Source: Saccharothrix sp. (GTDB taxonomy: Bacteria > Actinomycetota > Actinomycetes > Mycobacteriales > Pseudonocardiaceae). From it: DNA of 64,000 nucleotides. The stretch covers positions 33,096 through 97,095 of the forward strand of contig NZ_JAPSLK010000031.1 in NCBI RefSeq assembly GCF_031180885.1. The letters are read 5' to 3'. This document shows positions 50,764 through 62,749 of this stretch, piece by piece. The first letter of the stretch is position 1. Every line of letters begins with the position of its first letter. The notes beneath the pieces are model-generated. The model saw nothing but the letters and a program-made list of their open reading frames with translations. It was not told the DNA's origin and searched no databases. Made by a program: the position numbers and the translations under genes.

Positions 50764-50928
50764 GCGCTGGTGCGCTCGCGCGGGGCGCGCCAGCGCTCGC
50801 GCGGCCCGCGGCGAGGCCACGTCGGCTTGTCGCGTCGATCGGAAAAGCTGATCGGTGGGAAAGCGACGCGATGAGCCCACTTTCAGGCGGCCTCGCCGCC
50901 GCGACGGAGTCGCGGCCATCAACACAGC
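50764..50928. repeat. Palindromic element upstream of fdhF
   Basis: The 346-base gap before fdhF contains nested palindromes. Arms 50764-50775 and 50785-50796 match 11 of 12. GCGGCGAGGCC (50808-50818) pairs perfectly with 50889-50899, and TCGCGTCG (50830-50837) with 50864-50871. The stretch 50879-50928 recurs almost exactly, in reverse orientation, at 58461-58511 (49 of 50 bases plus one extra base). The core CCGCGACTCCGTCGCGG is itself a palindrome. The remaining part, 50596-50763, shows no clear feature. Confidence 0.7.
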
Positions 50929-50941
50929 GCACAATGACCGC

Positions 50942-53233
<2,292 letters not shown>

Positions 53234-53240
53234 CGGCGGG

Positions 53241-53429
53241 TCATGCCGGGCGTCGTCGCCACGCGAAGGCGATTGAGGCGACCAACCGGCGGTCGTCGCG
53301 GGCCACGGTCCAGTCCAGCTTGAGCGTGCCGGAGAGCAGGTGGAGGCGGCGGCGGGTCAGGCGGTGGCGGTGGGCCGTGGCCTGGTCTTCGCGCATCCGT
53401 TGGTGTGCCACGAAAAGTAAGTCGTGCAT
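53241..53429 (-). CDS. Small basic protein cotranscribed with the ArsR-like gene
   Basis: A 62-residue frame (MHDLLFVAHQRMREDQATAH...) preceded by GGGGGAAG and starting 11 bases after the regulator stop codon. It is rich in Arg, His and Leu, probably helical, with no membrane segment. It resembles small actinomycete proteins of unknown function beginning with a helix that ends in many arginines. It may be real because of position and ribosome binding site; no function is known. Confidence 0.5.
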   Translation of the reverse strand: MHDLLFVAHQRMREDQATAHRHRLTRRRLHLLSGTLKLDWTVARDDRRLVASIAFAWRRRPA

Positions 53430-53439
53430 GGTCTTCCCC

Positions 53440-54009
53440 CTAGTCGCGTTGCGGTGACACCGTGGTGGAGAGCAGGAAGCGGACCGGCCGGGCGCCCTCG
53501 GGCCGGGCGGACTCGTCGTCGTTGCGCTCGCTGTAGCGGCCGATGATCGCGAGGACCTCGGTGGTGATCTCCTGCAGTTCTTCGGCGGTCAGGAACTCCA
53601 GCCGGCCGTTGAGCGCCAAGGCCTCCCGCCACTCGGCGGGCTCCAGGGACTTGCGCCGGTTCGCGGCGCGGATCTCGGCGAACTCGTGCTCCAGGAAGGC
53701 CTCGCTCGCCGCCTCCCCCGCCAGGGCCGTCTCGACGTCGACGCCCTCGCCCGACCAACGCTGCATGTGCTGGACGAGCCGCCACGGCTTCTGCTTGCCC
53801 TTCACCCCCGGCACCTCGGCCACGAAGCCGTACTTGGCCAGCGTGTTGAGGTGGTACGAGCAACTGGCGACGCTCTCCCCGGTCGCCTCCGCGCACTGCG
53901 TGGCCGTGCGCGGTCCCTCGGTACCCAAAAGCATGATCAGCTTCCACCGGAACGGGTGAGCGAGCGCCCGAAGGGCCTTGGGATCTCTGATCAGGTCGTC
54001 GGCCACCAC
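53440..54009 (-). CDS. ArsR-like winged-helix transcription regulator
   Basis: A 189-residue regulator. Residues 8-70 are a winged helix (DPKALRALAHPFRWKLIMLL, ATQCAEATGESVASCSYHLN) followed by a helical C-terminal domain for dimerisation or ligand binding. There are no metal-binding cysteines of the classical ArsR type. Start is GTG 54009 or the adjacent GTG 54006. Its promoter region contains a perfect 17-bp palindrome, and the lipoprotein gene is divergent, so it probably regulates itself and that neighbour. Confidence 0.85.
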   Translation of the reverse strand: MVADDLIRDPKALRALAHPFRWKLIMLLGTEGPRTATQCAEATGESVASCSYHLNTLAKYGFVAEVPGVKGKQKPWRLVQHMQRWSGEGVDVETALAGEAASEAFLEHEFAEIRAANRRKSLEPAEWREALALNGRLEFLTAEELQEITTEVLAIIGRYSERNDDESARPEGARPVRFLLSTTVSPQRD

Positions 54010-54025
54010 ACCACCGTACGCGTAT

Positions 54026-54065
54026 CAAGAAGTCTTTAGCAAGGGTCATTGCTAAAGACTTCTTG
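54026..54065. promoter_or_regulatory. Perfect 17-bp inverted repeat (likely operator)
   Basis: Arms CAAGAAGTCTTTAGCAA (54026-54042) and its exact reverse complement (54049-54065) are separated by GGGTCA. It is strikingly AT-rich for this genome and sits in the 105-base gap between the divergent regulator and lipoprotein genes. Its place and symmetry suit the operator of the ArsR-like regulator. Confidence 0.7.
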
Positions 54066-54114
54066 CTATAGCGCCCAGGGTAACGCCGGCGTCCGTCCGG
54101 GCGAACCTCCGGGC

Positions 54115-54630
54115 ATGAAGAAGGCACTGGTGGCCGCGGTCGGCCTGCTCGGTCTCGTCGGCTGCACGGCCACCCCGGTCCCCACCCCGCCCCAGCCGAC
54201 CACCGCACCACCCTCCGCCTCGACGACCGCGGCCGAAGCGGCCCCCGGTGGCCTCGACTGCTCGAAGGCGCCGGAGGAGGTGGTCGGCGCGGCGCTTCAG
54301 CTCAACCTCGTGCACCCCAAGCAGACCGTGAACCAGAACGTCGTCGTCTGCCAGTACGAAGGCGGCGGCGTCGACACGATGGTCCGCTTCCAGACCGAGT
54401 CGGACGCGGACGCCTTCGCCCGGGGCAAGAAGGGCTTCACCGACAGCGGACAGCGGGTCACCGACCTCGGCGGGTTCTTCGACGAGGCCTACACCAGCAC
54501 GCTCGGCGCGGGCGAGGTCGTGCAGAACACGCTCGTGGCGCGCAAGGGTGACATCGAGATCCTGGTGACCTCCGCCGCCAACTTCGAGCAGGAGAAGAAG
54601 CTCGTCACCGAGCTGTTCGGCAGGCTCTAA
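54115..54630 (+). CDS. Lipoprotein of DUF3558-like size
   Basis: A 171-residue secreted lipoprotein. The signal peptide ends in the lipobox LVGC (cysteine 17), followed by a Pro/Thr/Ala linker and a folded domain with two cysteines (LDCSKAPEEVVGAAL and VVVCQYEGGG) that may pair. Such small lipoproteins are common in Pseudonocardiales, and their function is unknown. It lies across the palindromic operator from the ArsR-like gene, and its stop overlaps the end of the convergent oxidoreductase gene by four bases. Confidence 0.75.
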   Translation: MKKALVAAVGLLGLVGCTATPVPTPPQPTTAPPSASTTAAEAAPGGLDCSKAPEEVVGAALQLNLVHPKQTVNQNVVVCQYEGGGVDTMVRFQTESDADAFARGKKGFTDSGQRVTDLGGFFDEAYTSTLGAGEVVQNTLVARKGDIEILVTSAANFEQEKKLVTELFGRL

Positions 54631-56141
54631 CGCTCAAGAACCGCCATGGCCGCGTTGTGGCCGCCGATCCCGCTCACCCCGCCGCCCCGACGCGCACCGG
54701 CACCGCAGACGAACAGGTTCGCCACCTCGGTCTCCACGCCCCACCGACCGACCTCGTCCGCCGCCTCCGCGAACGGCCACGCCAGGTCACCGTGGAAGAT
54801 GTTGCCGCGCGGCAACCCCAGTTCGGCTTCCAGGTCGAGCGGGGAACGGGCCTCCAGGCACGGGTTGCCCTCGGCGTCACGGGCCAGGCAGTCCTCGATC
54901 GGCTCCTCCAGGTGCTCGTTGAGCGCCTTCAGGTACCGGGACACGAGCTGGTCGCGGGTGGTGTCGTCCGGGACGAGGCTCGCCGGGGTGTGCAGGCCGA
55001 ACAGGGTGAGGGTGTGCCAGCCCTTCTCGACCAGCTCCGGGGCGAGGATCGACGGGTCGGTCAGGGTGTGGCAGTACATCTCCGCCGGCAGCACGTCGGG
55101 GACCTTGCCCTCGACCGTCTGCCGGTACGCGGATTCGAGCTGGCTGTAGGACTCGTCGAGGTGCAGGGTGCCGGCGAACGCCTGGGTCGGGTCGACGCCG
55201 GACCGCAGCCGGGGCAGGCGTTCCAGCAGCATGTTGACCTTGAGCTGGGCGCCCTCGGCGGCCTCGGGCCCGGGCTGACCGCGCAACGCGTTCAGGGTCG
55301 ACGTGGACACGTTGGAGAGCACGAACCGGGTGCCCACCGTCCGGCCGTCGAACTCGACCTCGGCGGTCTTGCCGTCAACGTCCACTCTGGACACCTCAGC
55401 CCCGGTGACGATCTCGGCACCGGCTTCCCGTGCGGCACGTTCGAGTTCGGCGGTGACCGCGCCCATCCCACCGGCGGGCACCTTCCACTCCCCCGTGCCG
55501 TTGCCGATCACGTGGTACAGGAAGCACCGGTTGGCGCGCAGGTCGTGCAGTGACGTGTGGGTGCCGATGAGGGCATCGGTGGCCACCACGCCGCGCACGA
55601 TGTCACTGGCGAACAACTCCTCCAGGGTCTCCCCCAGCGGACGTTCGAACACCTGCTCCCACAACCGCATCCGGGCCACGGCGTCCACGCGGATGCGGGC
55701 GTGGTCGCGGGACACCAAGGGCTCCAAGAGGGTCGGTGACAGCGCGCCGGCCAGCAGTTCCAGGTCGGCGTACCAGCGCTGCCAGCGCTCGAACTCCGCG
55801 TCGGAACCGGTCAGGGCGCGGAACGAGTCGGCGGTCGCCTGGCCCGGCGTGCGCTCCACCAGGAGATCACCCGCCGGGGTGTAGGAGGACACGGCCCGGG
55901 AGCGCAGGTCGACGCGGAGACCCAGGTCGGTGACGATGCGGTCGGGCAGCAGGCTCACCAGGTAGGAGTAGCGCGACAGGCGGGCCGGGACGCCGGCGAA
56001 CACCTGTTCGCTGACGGCCGCGCCACCCACGTGGTCGAGCTTCTCCACCACCAGCACCGACCGGCCGGCCCGGGCCAGGTACGCCGCGGCGACCAGGCCG
56101 TTGTGCCCGCCGCCGACCACCACCACGTCGTAGGAGTCCAC
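54627..56141 (-). CDS. FAD-dependent oxidoreductase, phytoene-desaturase-like
   Basis: A 504-residue flavoprotein with an N-terminal dinucleotide fold (VVVGGGHNGLVAAAYLARAG) and a C-terminal FAD motif ending GIGGHNAAMAVLER. It belongs to the CrtI/PYROXD2-like group of oxidoreductases. No carotenoid genes are nearby, so a carotenoid role is not supported and the substrate is unknown. It follows the OFA transporter on the same strand, nine bases after the small transporter partner. Confidence 0.85.
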   Translation of the reverse strand: MDSYDVVVVGGGHNGLVAAAYLARAGRSVLVVEKLDHVGGAAVSEQVFAGVPARLSRYSYLVSLLPDRIVTDLGLRVDLRSRAVSSYTPAGDLLVERTPGQATADSFRALTGSDAEFERWQRWYADLELLAGALSPTLLEPLVSRDHARIRVDAVARMRLWEQVFERPLGETLEELFASDIVRGVVATDALIGTHTSLHDLRANRCFLYHVIGNGTGEWKVPAGGMGAVTAELERAAREAGAEIVTGAEVSRVDVDGKTAEVEFDGRTVGTRFVLSNVSTSTLNALRGQPGPEAAEGAQLKVNMLLERLPRLRSGVDPTQAFAGTLHLDESYSQLESAYRQTVEGKVPDVLPAEMYCHTLTDPSILAPELVEKGWHTLTLFGLHTPASLVPDDTTRDQLVSRYLKALNEHLEEPIEDCLARDAEGNPCLEARSPLDLEAELGLPRGNIFHGDLAWPFAEAADEVGRWGVETEVANLFVCGAGARRGGGVSGIGGHNAAMAVLER

Positions 56142-56150
56142 CCGACGACC

Positions 56151-56255
56151 CTAGCCGGTGAACAGCGCGGTCACCTTGCGGATCAACTCCACGAGGCCGT
56201 AGGTGAGCGGCAGGCCCACCCACAGCCACGCCAACACGACCAGGGCGCGTTTCAC
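56151..56255 (-). CDS. MFS transporter small subunit, 34 aa
   Basis: A 34-codon gene beginning GTG 56255, overlapping the transporter stop by four bases. The peptide has one hydrophobic helix (VVLAWLWVGLPLTYGLVELI) flanked by lysines. Tiny single-helix proteins after OFA-type transporters are known in actinobacteria and annotated as small subunits. It likely binds or stabilises the transporter. Confidence 0.7.
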   Translation of the reverse strand: MKRALVVLAWLWVGLPLTYGLVELIRKVTALFTG

Positions 56256-57574
56256 CGGGCCACCTCCGCCAGTTCCGGCTCGTGGTGCTTCGCCGCCACC
56301 GGCCGCACGAGTTCGTTGGCGACGAAGCCCGCGGCCAGCAGCGCGATCATGATGTAGAGGGACGTCGTGTACAGGTCGGGTCCGGTCTTGCCGGCCGCCT
56401 TCTGGCTGTCGGCGATGGCGTTGACGATCAACGGCCCGAGGACACCGGCCAGCGACCACGCGGTGAGCAGCCGACCGTGGATCGCGCCGACCTGGTAGGT
56501 GCCGAACAAGTCCTTGAGGTAGGCCGGGATCGTCGCGAAACCGCCGCCGTAGAAGGACAGGATCAGCATGGCGCACAGGACGAACAGCACCTTGGACTCG
56601 TTGCCCGCCAACGCCAGGACCAGGTACGTCAGCGCGCCCACACCGAGGTACAGCCGGTAGATGTTCTTTCGCCCCACCAGGTCCGAAGTGGACGACCACG
56701 TGATCCGGCCCGCCATGTTGGCCAACGACAGCAAGGCGACGAAACCGGCCGCCGCGCCGGCCGCGACCGGGGTCGAGGTCTCCGCGAAGAAGTCCCGGAT
56801 CATCGGCGACGCCTTTTCCAGGATGCCGATGCCGGCGGTGACGTTGAAGCACAGCACGACCCACAGGCACCAGAACTGGGGCGTGCGCAGGGCGTTGCGG
56901 GCCGAGACGTTGACGACCGAACGGGTCACCCGCTGCTCCACCACGGTCGGCGGCACGCGGATGAGCAGCACTCCCACCGACATGAACACCGCGTACACGA
57001 CACCGTGGACGAGGAACGTCTGGGCGATGCCGCTGTGGTCCTTGCCGAACGACTCCAGCATCTGCGCCGACCACGGCGAGGCGATCAGCGCGCCGCCGCC
57101 GAACCCCATGATGGCGATGCCGGTCGCCATCCCCGGCCGGTCCGGGAACCACTTGATCAGCGTCGACACCGGCGAGATGTACCCGATGCCCAGGCCGACG
57201 CCGCCGACGAACCCGTAGCCCAGCACCACCAGCCAGTACTGCTGCGTCCACGCGCCCAGCGCCGAGATCAGGAAGCCGGACGAGAAGCAGGTGGCGGAGA
57301 CGAACATCGCCCAGCGCGGCCCGTTGCGCTCGACGAGCGTGCCGCCGAACGCCGCCGACAGGCCCAGCATGACGATCCCGAGCTGGAACGGGAGCGCGCT
57401 CTGGGTGCCGGACAGGTCCAAGGCGCCCTCCAGGGGCGGCTTGAAGACGCTCCACGCGTACGCCTGCCCGATCGCCAGGTGCACCGACAGCGCCGCGGGC
57501 GGCACCAGCCAGCGGTTCCAGTCCGGTGGGGCGACGGTCCGAGAGCGGTCGAGGAAGCCCACCCGGGAACCCAT
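56252..57574 (-). CDS. OFA-family MFS transporter (oxalate:formate antiporter type)
   Basis: A 440-residue protein with 12 helices. [19 protein letters not shown] in helix 1, [20 protein letters not shown] and [19 protein letters not shown] are typical of the oxalate/formate antiporter family. The nearby fdhF and fdhD genes make formate a likely substrate, but this is an inference. ATG 57574 has GGAGG nine bases upstream. It is divergent from fdhD by 67 bases. Confidence 0.85.
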   Translation of the reverse strand: MGSRVGFLDRSRTVAPPDWNRWLVPPAALSVHLAIGQAYAWSVFKPPLEGALDLSGTQSALPFQLGIVMLGLSAAFGGTLVERNGPRWAMFVSATCFSSGFLISALGAWTQQYWLVVLGYGFVGGVGLGIGYISPVSTLIKWFPDRPGMATGIAIMGFGGGALIASPWSAQMLESFGKDHSGIAQTFLVHGVVYAVFMSVGVLLIRVPPTVVEQRVTRSVVNVSARNALRTPQFWCLWVVLCFNVTAGIGILEKASPMIRDFFAETSTPVAAGAAAGFVALLSLANMAGRITWSSTSDLVGRKNIYRLYLGVGALTYLVLALAGNESKVLFVLCAMLILSFYGGGFATIPAYLKDLFGTYQVGAIHGRLLTAWSLAGVLGPLIVNAIADSQKAAGKTGPDLYTTSLYIMIALLAAGFVANELVRPVAAKHHEPELAEVAR

Positions 57575-57641
57575 TGGCCGACACCTCCGTAACCTGGTTG
57601 GTGGCTCACGCCGAAACTTAGCGTCGGGAAGGAGTTCCACG

Positions 57642-58562
57642 ATGGGGCGAGTCACCGTCCGTCGCCCAGTGGTCACGTATTCGCGACGAACGCACCGGAC
57701 GCGGGTCGATTCGCTGGCCGCCGAGGAGCCGTTGGAGCTGCGCGTGGGAGGCACGGCGTTGACCGTGACCATGCGCACACCCGGCCACGACGTCGAGCTG
57801 GCGCACGGGTTCCTGCTGAGCGAAGGCGTGATCGGGGGTCTGGCGGACGTGTCGGTGGCCCGGTTCTGCGAGGGCACCGGGCCGGACGGGCTGAACACGT
57901 ACAACGTGCTGGACGTGGCGCTGGCCGACCACGTCCCGCCGCCGCAGACCGGGGTGGAGCGGAACTTCTACACGACGTCGTCGTGCGGGGTGTGCGGCAA
58001 GGCGGCGCTGGACGCGGTGAAGCTCAAGACCCGCTTCTCCCCCGCCCGCGACGACGTCCGGGTGGACGTGGACGTGCTGGGCGGGCTGCCGGACGCGCTG
58101 CGGGCCAAGCAGAAGGTGTTCTCGTCGACGGGCGGGTTGCACGCGGCCGGGCTGTTCACCGGGTCTGGTGACGCCCTGGTGGTGCGGGAGGACGTCGGGC
58201 GGCACAACGCGGTGGACAAGGTGCTGGGGTGGGCGGTCCTGAACAACCGGGTGCCGCTGGCCGGGACAGTGCTCATGGTGTCCGGGCGGGCGTCGTTCGA
58301 ACTGGTCCAGAAGGCGGCCATGGCCGGCGTGCCGGTGCTGGCGGCAGTCTCCGCGCCTTCTTCCTTGGCTGTTGAACTGGCCGATGAGCAGGGAGTGACC
58401 CTGGTGGGCTTCCTGCGCGGGGACTCCATGAACGTCTACTCGCACCACGAACGGATCACCGCTGTGTTGGATGGCCGCGACTCCGTCGCGGCGGCGAGGC
58501 CGCCCGAAAGTCGCCAGGTCGACCCTCGTTCAAGCGCGAACGAAAGGCGTGATCGCGCTTGA
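57642..58562 (+). CDS. fdhD: FdhD sulfurtransferase for formate dehydrogenase maturation
   Basis: About 306 residues. FdhD passes sulfur from the cysteine desulfurase to the molybdenum cofactor of formate dehydrogenase. The reactive pair is in [15 protein letters not shown] (about residues 115-122), with [11 protein letters not shown] and [15 protein letters not shown] further on. The normal C-terminus is reached near [11 protein letters not shown]; about 30 further codons come from the palindromic element at 58461, so the last part of the protein is probably foreign. ATG 57642 has AAGGAG upstream. Its client is probably the FdhF/YdeP gene 7 kb away. Confidence 0.9.
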   Translation: MGRVTVRRPVVTYSRRTHRTRVDSLAAEEPLELRVGGTALTVTMRTPGHDVELAHGFLLSEGVIGGLADVSVARFCEGTGPDGLNTYNVLDVALADHVPPPQTGVERNFYTTSSCGVCGKAALDAVKLKTRFSPARDDVRVDVDVLGGLPDALRAKQKVFSSTGGLHAAGLFTGSGDALVVREDVGRHNAVDKVLGWAVLNNRVPLAGTVLMVSGRASFELVQKAAMAGVPVLAAVSAPSSLAVELADEQGVTLVGFLRGDSMNVYSHHERITAVLDGRDSVAAARPPESRQVDPRSSANERRDRA

Positions 58563-58576
58563 ACGAGGGTCGACCT
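58461..58576. repeat. Palindromic element at the fdhD / CoA-transferase junction
   Basis: Positions 58461-58511 repeat 50879-50928 in opposite orientation. Immediately after, a perfect 23-bp inverted repeat (arms 58516-58538 and 58554-58576, 15-base loop) spans the fdhD stop and the next start. The coding frame of fdhD runs through the first part. It looks like a small mobile palindrome fused to a second hairpin. Confidence 0.7.
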
Positions 58577-59755
58577 ACCGACGCGGCCTCGCGACCGCTC
58601 GACGGAGTGCTGGTCGTCAGCCTCGAACAAGCCGTTGCCGTGCCGTACGCGACCAGGTTGCTGGCCGACCTGGGCGCGCGGGTGGTCAAGGTGGAGCGGC
58701 CCGACGGCGGTGACTTCGCCCGCCACTACGACCACGCCTGCGGGGACGTCTCGTCGTACTTCGCGTGGACCAACGCGGGCAAGGAGTCGCTGACGCTCGA
58801 CCTCAAGCACCCGGCCGGGCGCGAGGTCCTGGCCAGGCTCGTGAGCAGCGCGGACGTCGTCCTGTGCAACCTGTCGCCGGGCGCGGCGCGTCGCATCGGT
58901 GTGGACGCCGCCACGCTTCGCGCGCAGCACCCGACGCTGGTCGTCGGCGAGCTGTCCGGTTACGGCGACGCCGGTCCGTACGCCGAGCGCAAGGCGTACG
59001 ACGCGCTCGTGCAGTCCGAGGCGGGTCTGGTGGAACTCACCGGGGAGGGTGACGTCACGGCCCGCGCCGGCATCTCCGTGGCCGACATCGCCGCCGGTGT
59101 GCAACTCCAGTCCGCCGTGCTCGCGGCCCTGCTGCACCGCGCCCGCACGGGTGAGGGGGCGACGCTGCGGTTGTCGCTGTTCGAGGCGATGGCCGAGTGG
59201 ATGCACCAGCCGATGCTGTACGCGGCGGGCACCGGGCGGGCCGCCCCGCGCACCGGCGCGCACCACCCCAGCATCGCCCCGTACGGGCCGTTCGCCTGCC
59301 GCGACGGCGCGGTCCACCTGGCCGTGCAGAACGACCCGCAGTGGCGGCGGCTGTGCGCCGTGCTGGGCCGGCCGGACCTGGCCGACGACCCGCGCTTCAC
59401 CACGGTCAGCCGCCGCGTCGAGCACCGCCCCGCCCTGCACGCCGAACTGGACTTCACCGCTTGGGCCGCAGCGGACCTGCTCAAGGCGCTGGACGACGCC
59501 GACGTGCCCGCGGCCCGGACTCGAAGCGTCGCCGAACTCCCCGACCACCCGCAGTTGGTGGCCCGCGACCGGGGCGTGCGGGTGGCCGTGCCGGGTGGCG
59601 AGGTGGGCATGTTGCGGCCGTCGGTGGACTCCTCGGCGTGGGTCGCCTCACCCGGGGCTGTGCCCGCGTTGGGCGAGCACACCGACCACGTCCTGCGCAC
59701 GCTCGGTTACACGGAAGCGCAGATCACGGACCTCCGATTGCGGAAAGCGGTCTAG
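58559..59755 (+). CDS. CaiB/BaiF-family CoA-transferase
   Basis: A 398-residue protein of the class III CoA-transferases, which move CoA between carboxylic acids. [20 protein letters not shown] and [20 protein letters not shown] start the family fold, and [18 protein letters not shown] contains the expected catalytic aspartate. TTG 58559 gives the family start but overlaps the palindrome and the fdhD stop; other starts would truncate it. Because formyl-CoA:oxalate CoA-transferase is in this family, a link with the formate genes is possible, but the substrate is not defined. Confidence 0.82.
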   Translation: MNEGRPTDAASRPLDGVLVVSLEQAVAVPYATRLLADLGARVVKVERPDGGDFARHYDHACGDVSSYFAWTNAGKESLTLDLKHPAGREVLARLVSSADVVLCNLSPGAARRIGVDAATLRAQHPTLVVGELSGYGDAGPYAERKAYDALVQSEAGLVELTGEGDVTARAGISVADIAAGVQLQSAVLAALLHRARTGEGATLRLSLFEAMAEWMHQPMLYAAGTGRAAPRTGAHHPSIAPYGPFACRDGAVHLAVQNDPQWRRLCAVLGRPDLADDPRFTTVSRRVEHRPALHAELDFTAWAAADLLKALDDADVPAARTRSVAELPDHPQLVARDRGVRVAVPGGEVGMLRPSVDSSAWVASPGAVPALGEHTDHVLRTLGYTEAQITDLRLRKAV

Positions 59756-59813
59756 GCGAAACACCCGACCGGTCGCCGGCGATGGGTCATGGGGGAATTC
59801 GCTGGAGGGGGAC

Positions 59814-60674
59814 ATGGTCAGCAGGCGCACTGTGCTCGGCGCGCTCGGGGTCACCGGGCTCGCGGCGGCGGGTCTGGCGCTCAACGGCAAGGCACCGGCG
59901 GGTGAGGCGCTGCGGCACGCGCTGGGCGTGGCGGGACCCGTGCCGGTGCCGAAGCGGGCCGTGGTGAAGGTCGACCGGGTGTTCTCGCGTCAGCGGGGCC
60001 GCGAGGTCGGCCTGCTCACCCTGGTCCCGCCGGGCGTCGACACGCGTGGTCTGCCCATGTCGGTCCTGCTGCACGGGCGGTACGGCAGCGCCGGGTACGC
60101 GGCCGTCGGTGGTCTGCCCGAGGCGCTGGTGTCGGCCGTGTCGAGAGGGTCTGTTCCCCCGTTCGGCTTCGTCGCGGTGGACGGCGGCGACCACTACTGG
60201 CACGAGAACGTCCCGGGCGACGACCCGTTGGGGATGTTGCTGGAGGAGATCCCGGGGTGGCTGTCCGAACGCGGCTTCGGACCGGTGTTCGCGGCCACGG
60301 GCGTGTCGATGGGTGGTTTCGGGACGCTGCTCTACGCCAGGCGGAGGCACGAGCGTCGAGAGCCGCTCAAGGCGGTTGCGACCATGGCTCCAGCGCTGAT
60401 GACGTCGTGGGACGAGATGAGCAAGCGGAACGCGTTCGACGACGAGGCCGAGTGGGCGTCCTTGGATCCGCTGCGCAACGTCGACAAGCACGGGCCGGTG
60501 CCGTTGGGCGTGTGGGTCGGTGACAAGGACTGGTTCATCGAGGGAACGCGGCGGTTCATCGCGGCGATCAAGCCCGCAGTGGCCGTGATCGTGCCTGGTG
60601 GCGGGCATGACGACTCGACCTATCGCAAGGTCGTGCCCGACGTGGTCCGCTTCCTGGGTCGCCGCGTCGGCTGA
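59814..60674 (+). CDS. Tat-exported alpha/beta-hydrolase (esterase type)
   Basis: A 286-residue secreted hydrolase. The N-terminus MVSRRTVLGALGVTGLAAAGL is a Tat-like signal. The nucleophile serine is in GVSMGGFGTLLY (about residue 165), an aspartate follows in GVWVGDKDWFIEG, and the histidine is in VIVPGGGHDD. It resembles putative esterases of the esterase D / mycolyltransferase type. The ATG at 59814 follows GGAGGGGG. It is convergent with the next gene, with four bases between stops. Confidence 0.8.
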   Translation: MVSRRTVLGALGVTGLAAAGLALNGKAPAGEALRHALGVAGPVPVPKRAVVKVDRVFSRQRGREVGLLTLVPPGVDTRGLPMSVLLHGRYGSAGYAAVGGLPEALVSAVSRGSVPPFGFVAVDGGDHYWHENVPGDDPLGMLLEEIPGWLSERGFGPVFAATGVSMGGFGTLLYARRRHERREPLKAVATMAPALMTSWDEMSKRNAFDDEAEWASLDPLRNVDKHGPVPLGVWVGDKDWFIEGTRRFIAAIKPAVAVIVPGGGHDDSTYRKVVPDVVRFLGRRVG

Positions 60675-60678
60675 GGTC

Positions 60679-61266
60679 TCAGCGGGGCGTCAGCGGGGTG
60701 CGGTCGCTGCGGACCCACTTCAGGACTGCGGGCCATGGGCCGTAATCGGCTGCCACGTTCAGGTGACCGCCGCCCACGATGACGTCCAGGTCCAGGCGCA
60801 GCGCCTCCGCCAGCTCCTTGCCCTGCGCCAAGGTGCAGTACTCGTCGCCCTCGCCCAGCACCAGGCGGGTGGAGGCGGCGGCGCGGCGGACCAGGGTCGG
60901 GTCCAGGGGCGGGTTCAGGAAGTCCGCGATCGCCGGCTCGTCCCGGAAGTCCGGGAACACCGGGGCGACCAGCAGCACCCGGTCCACCCGCAGGGCCGGG
61001 TCGAAGTCGCCGGCCGCGTGGTGCAGCCACAGCAGGCACGCGAGCGAGTGGGCGAGGACCACCCGTTCACCCTCCCGGGGAGCGGCCGCGAGGTGTTCGC
61101 GCAGCTCGGCGAGCCACACCGCGAGGCGTGGCTCATCCGGGAGGGTGAACTGGGGCACGTCCACCTGGCCACCGTGGTGGGCGAGTTCGCCCGCCAGCCA
61201 GTTCTGCCAGTGCGTCGGCCCGGAACCGCCCAGGCCGTGCAGGATGAGCGTGTACGGGAGGCTCAC
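60679..61266 (-). CDS. RBBP9/YdeN-family serine hydrolase
   Basis: A 195-residue small alpha/beta hydrolase. The early [20 protein letters not shown], the nucleophile elbow [10 protein letters not shown] and the late [15 protein letters not shown] are typical of the RBBP9 group. ATG 61266 overlaps the clpX stop by four bases, so it is cotranscribed with clpX. The natural substrate is unknown. Confidence 0.85.
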   Translation of the reverse strand: MSLPYTLILHGLGGSGPTHWQNWLAGELAHHGGQVDVPQFTLPDEPRLAVWLAELREHLAAAPREGERVVLAHSLACLLWLHHAAGDFDPALRVDRVLLVAPVFPDFRDEPAIADFLNPPLDPTLVRRAAASTRLVLGEGDEYCTLAQGKELAEALRLDLDVIVGGGHLNVAADYGPWPAVLKWVRSDRTPLTPR

Positions 61267-62543
61267 GCCGACTTCTCGCGACGCTCCCGGCGGGACGGCT
61301 GCCGGGCCACGATGGTCGGGTTCACGTTCTCCTTCACCGTCTGCTCGGTGATGACCACCTTGGCGACGTCCGACCGGCTCGGGATGTCGTACATCACCGG
61401 CAGCAGGACTTCCTCCATGATCGCCCGCAGGCCGCGGGCGCCGGTGCCGCGCAGGATGGCCTGGTCGGCCACGGCCTCCATGGCGGTCCGGGTGAACTCC
61501 AGCTCCACGCCGTCCATCTCGAACAGCTTCTGGTACTGCTTGACCAGGGCGTTCTTCGGCTCGGTGAGGATGCGGACCAGCGAGTCCTTGTCCAGGTTGG
61601 TGACGCTGGCCACCATCGGCAGGCGCCCGATGAACTCGGGGATCAGGCCGAACTTGATCAGGTCCTCGGGCATCGACTCGGCGAAGTAGTCCGCCGCGTC
61701 GACCTCGGCCTTCGTGCGCACCTCGGCGCCGAAGCCCAGGCCGCGCTTGCCGATCCGGTCCTGGATGATCTTCTCCAGACCCGCGAACGCGCCCGCCACG
61801 ATGAACAGCACGTTCGTGGTGTCGATCTGGATGAACTCCTGGTGGGGGTGCTTCCGGCCGCCCTGCGGCGGCACGGAGGCTGTTGTGCCCTCCAGTATCT
61901 TCAGCAGCGCCTGCTGCACGCCCTCGCCGGACACGTCCCGGGTGATCGACGGATTTTCACTCTTTCGAGCGATCTTGTCGACCTCGTCGATGTAGATGAT
62001 GCCGGTCTCGGCCCGCTTGACGTCGTAGTCCGCCGCCTGGATGAGCTTGAGCAGGATGTTCTCGACGTCCTCGCCCACGTAGCCCGCCTCGGTGAGCGCC
62101 GTGGCGTCCGCGATGGCGAACGGGACGTTGAGCATCTTGGCCAGCGTCTGGGCCAGGTAGGTCTTGCCGCAGCCAGTGGGGCCGAGCATGAGGATGTTCG
62201 ACTTGGCCAGTTCCACGCCGTCGTCGCGGCCCTCACGCCCGCGGTCACCCGCCTGGATGCGCTTGTAGTGGTTGTAGACCGCCACCGAGAGCGTCCGCTT
62301 GGCCTCGTCCTGGCCAATCACGTACTGGTCGAGGAACTCGTGGATCTCGGCGGGCTTCGGCAGCTCGTCGAGCTTCACGTCGCCGGCTTCCGCCAGCTCT
62401 TCCTCGATGATCTCGTTGCAGAGGTCGATGCACTCATCGCAGATGTAGACACCGGGGCCGGCGATGAGTTTTTTCACCTGCTTCTGGCTCTTCCCGCAAA
62501 AAGAGCACTTCAGCAGGTCGCCGCCGTCACCGATACGCGCCAT
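61263..62543 (-). CDS. clpX: ATP-dependent Clp protease ATPase ClpX
   Basis: A 426-residue AAA+ unfoldase. The N-terminal zinc domain has [10 protein letters not shown] and [10 protein letters not shown]. Walker [15 protein letters not shown], Walker [13 protein letters not shown] and the RKH-like pore loops follow. The IGF-type loop that docks to ClpP is present near [10 protein letters not shown]. It feeds substrates to the ClpP1-ClpP2 barrel encoded upstream. ATG 62543 is the first start before the zinc domain. Confidence 0.96.
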   Translation of the reverse strand: MARIGDGGDLLKCSFCGKSQKQVKKLIAGPGVYICDECIDLCNEIIEEELAEAGDVKLDELPKPAEIHEFLDQYVIGQDEAKRTLSVAVYNHYKRIQAGDRGREGRDDGVELAKSNILMLGPTGCGKTYLAQTLAKMLNVPFAIADATALTEAGYVGEDVENILLKLIQAADYDVKRAETGIIYIDEVDKIARKSENPSITRDVSGEGVQQALLKILEGTTASVPPQGGRKHPHQEFIQIDTTNVLFIVAGAFAGLEKIIQDRIGKRGLGFGAEVRTKAEVDAADYFAESMPEDLIKFGLIPEFIGRLPMVASVTNLDKDSLVRILTEPKNALVKQYQKLFEMDGVELEFTRTAMEAVADQAILRGTGARGLRAIMEEVLLPVMYDIPSRSDVAKVVITEQTVKENVNPTIVARQPSRRERREKSA

Positions 62544-62749
62544 GACCGCTGACCTCTGTCCCCTCCGGCGCACGACCTGGTGAAGTGCGCCTGACTGCTG
62601 TTCGGCTTACGCCCGCCGGCTGCGGGGTCAACCCGTTCCCCTCGACGGTACCTGGCCCACCCGCCTGTGCGGGAGGACCAGCGTGCCCCCGACACCCCGA
62701 ACCACCCGGTATCCCTGGTCGGCTCGGCGTGTCGGGCGACACGCGGGAC

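Noticed and set aside
58582..58610. A third copy of the 50-base repeat to the right of the 23-bp hairpin
   Set aside because: Similarity to GCGGCCTCGC and GACGGAGT is partial and can be explained by the normal CoA-transferase N-terminal codons.
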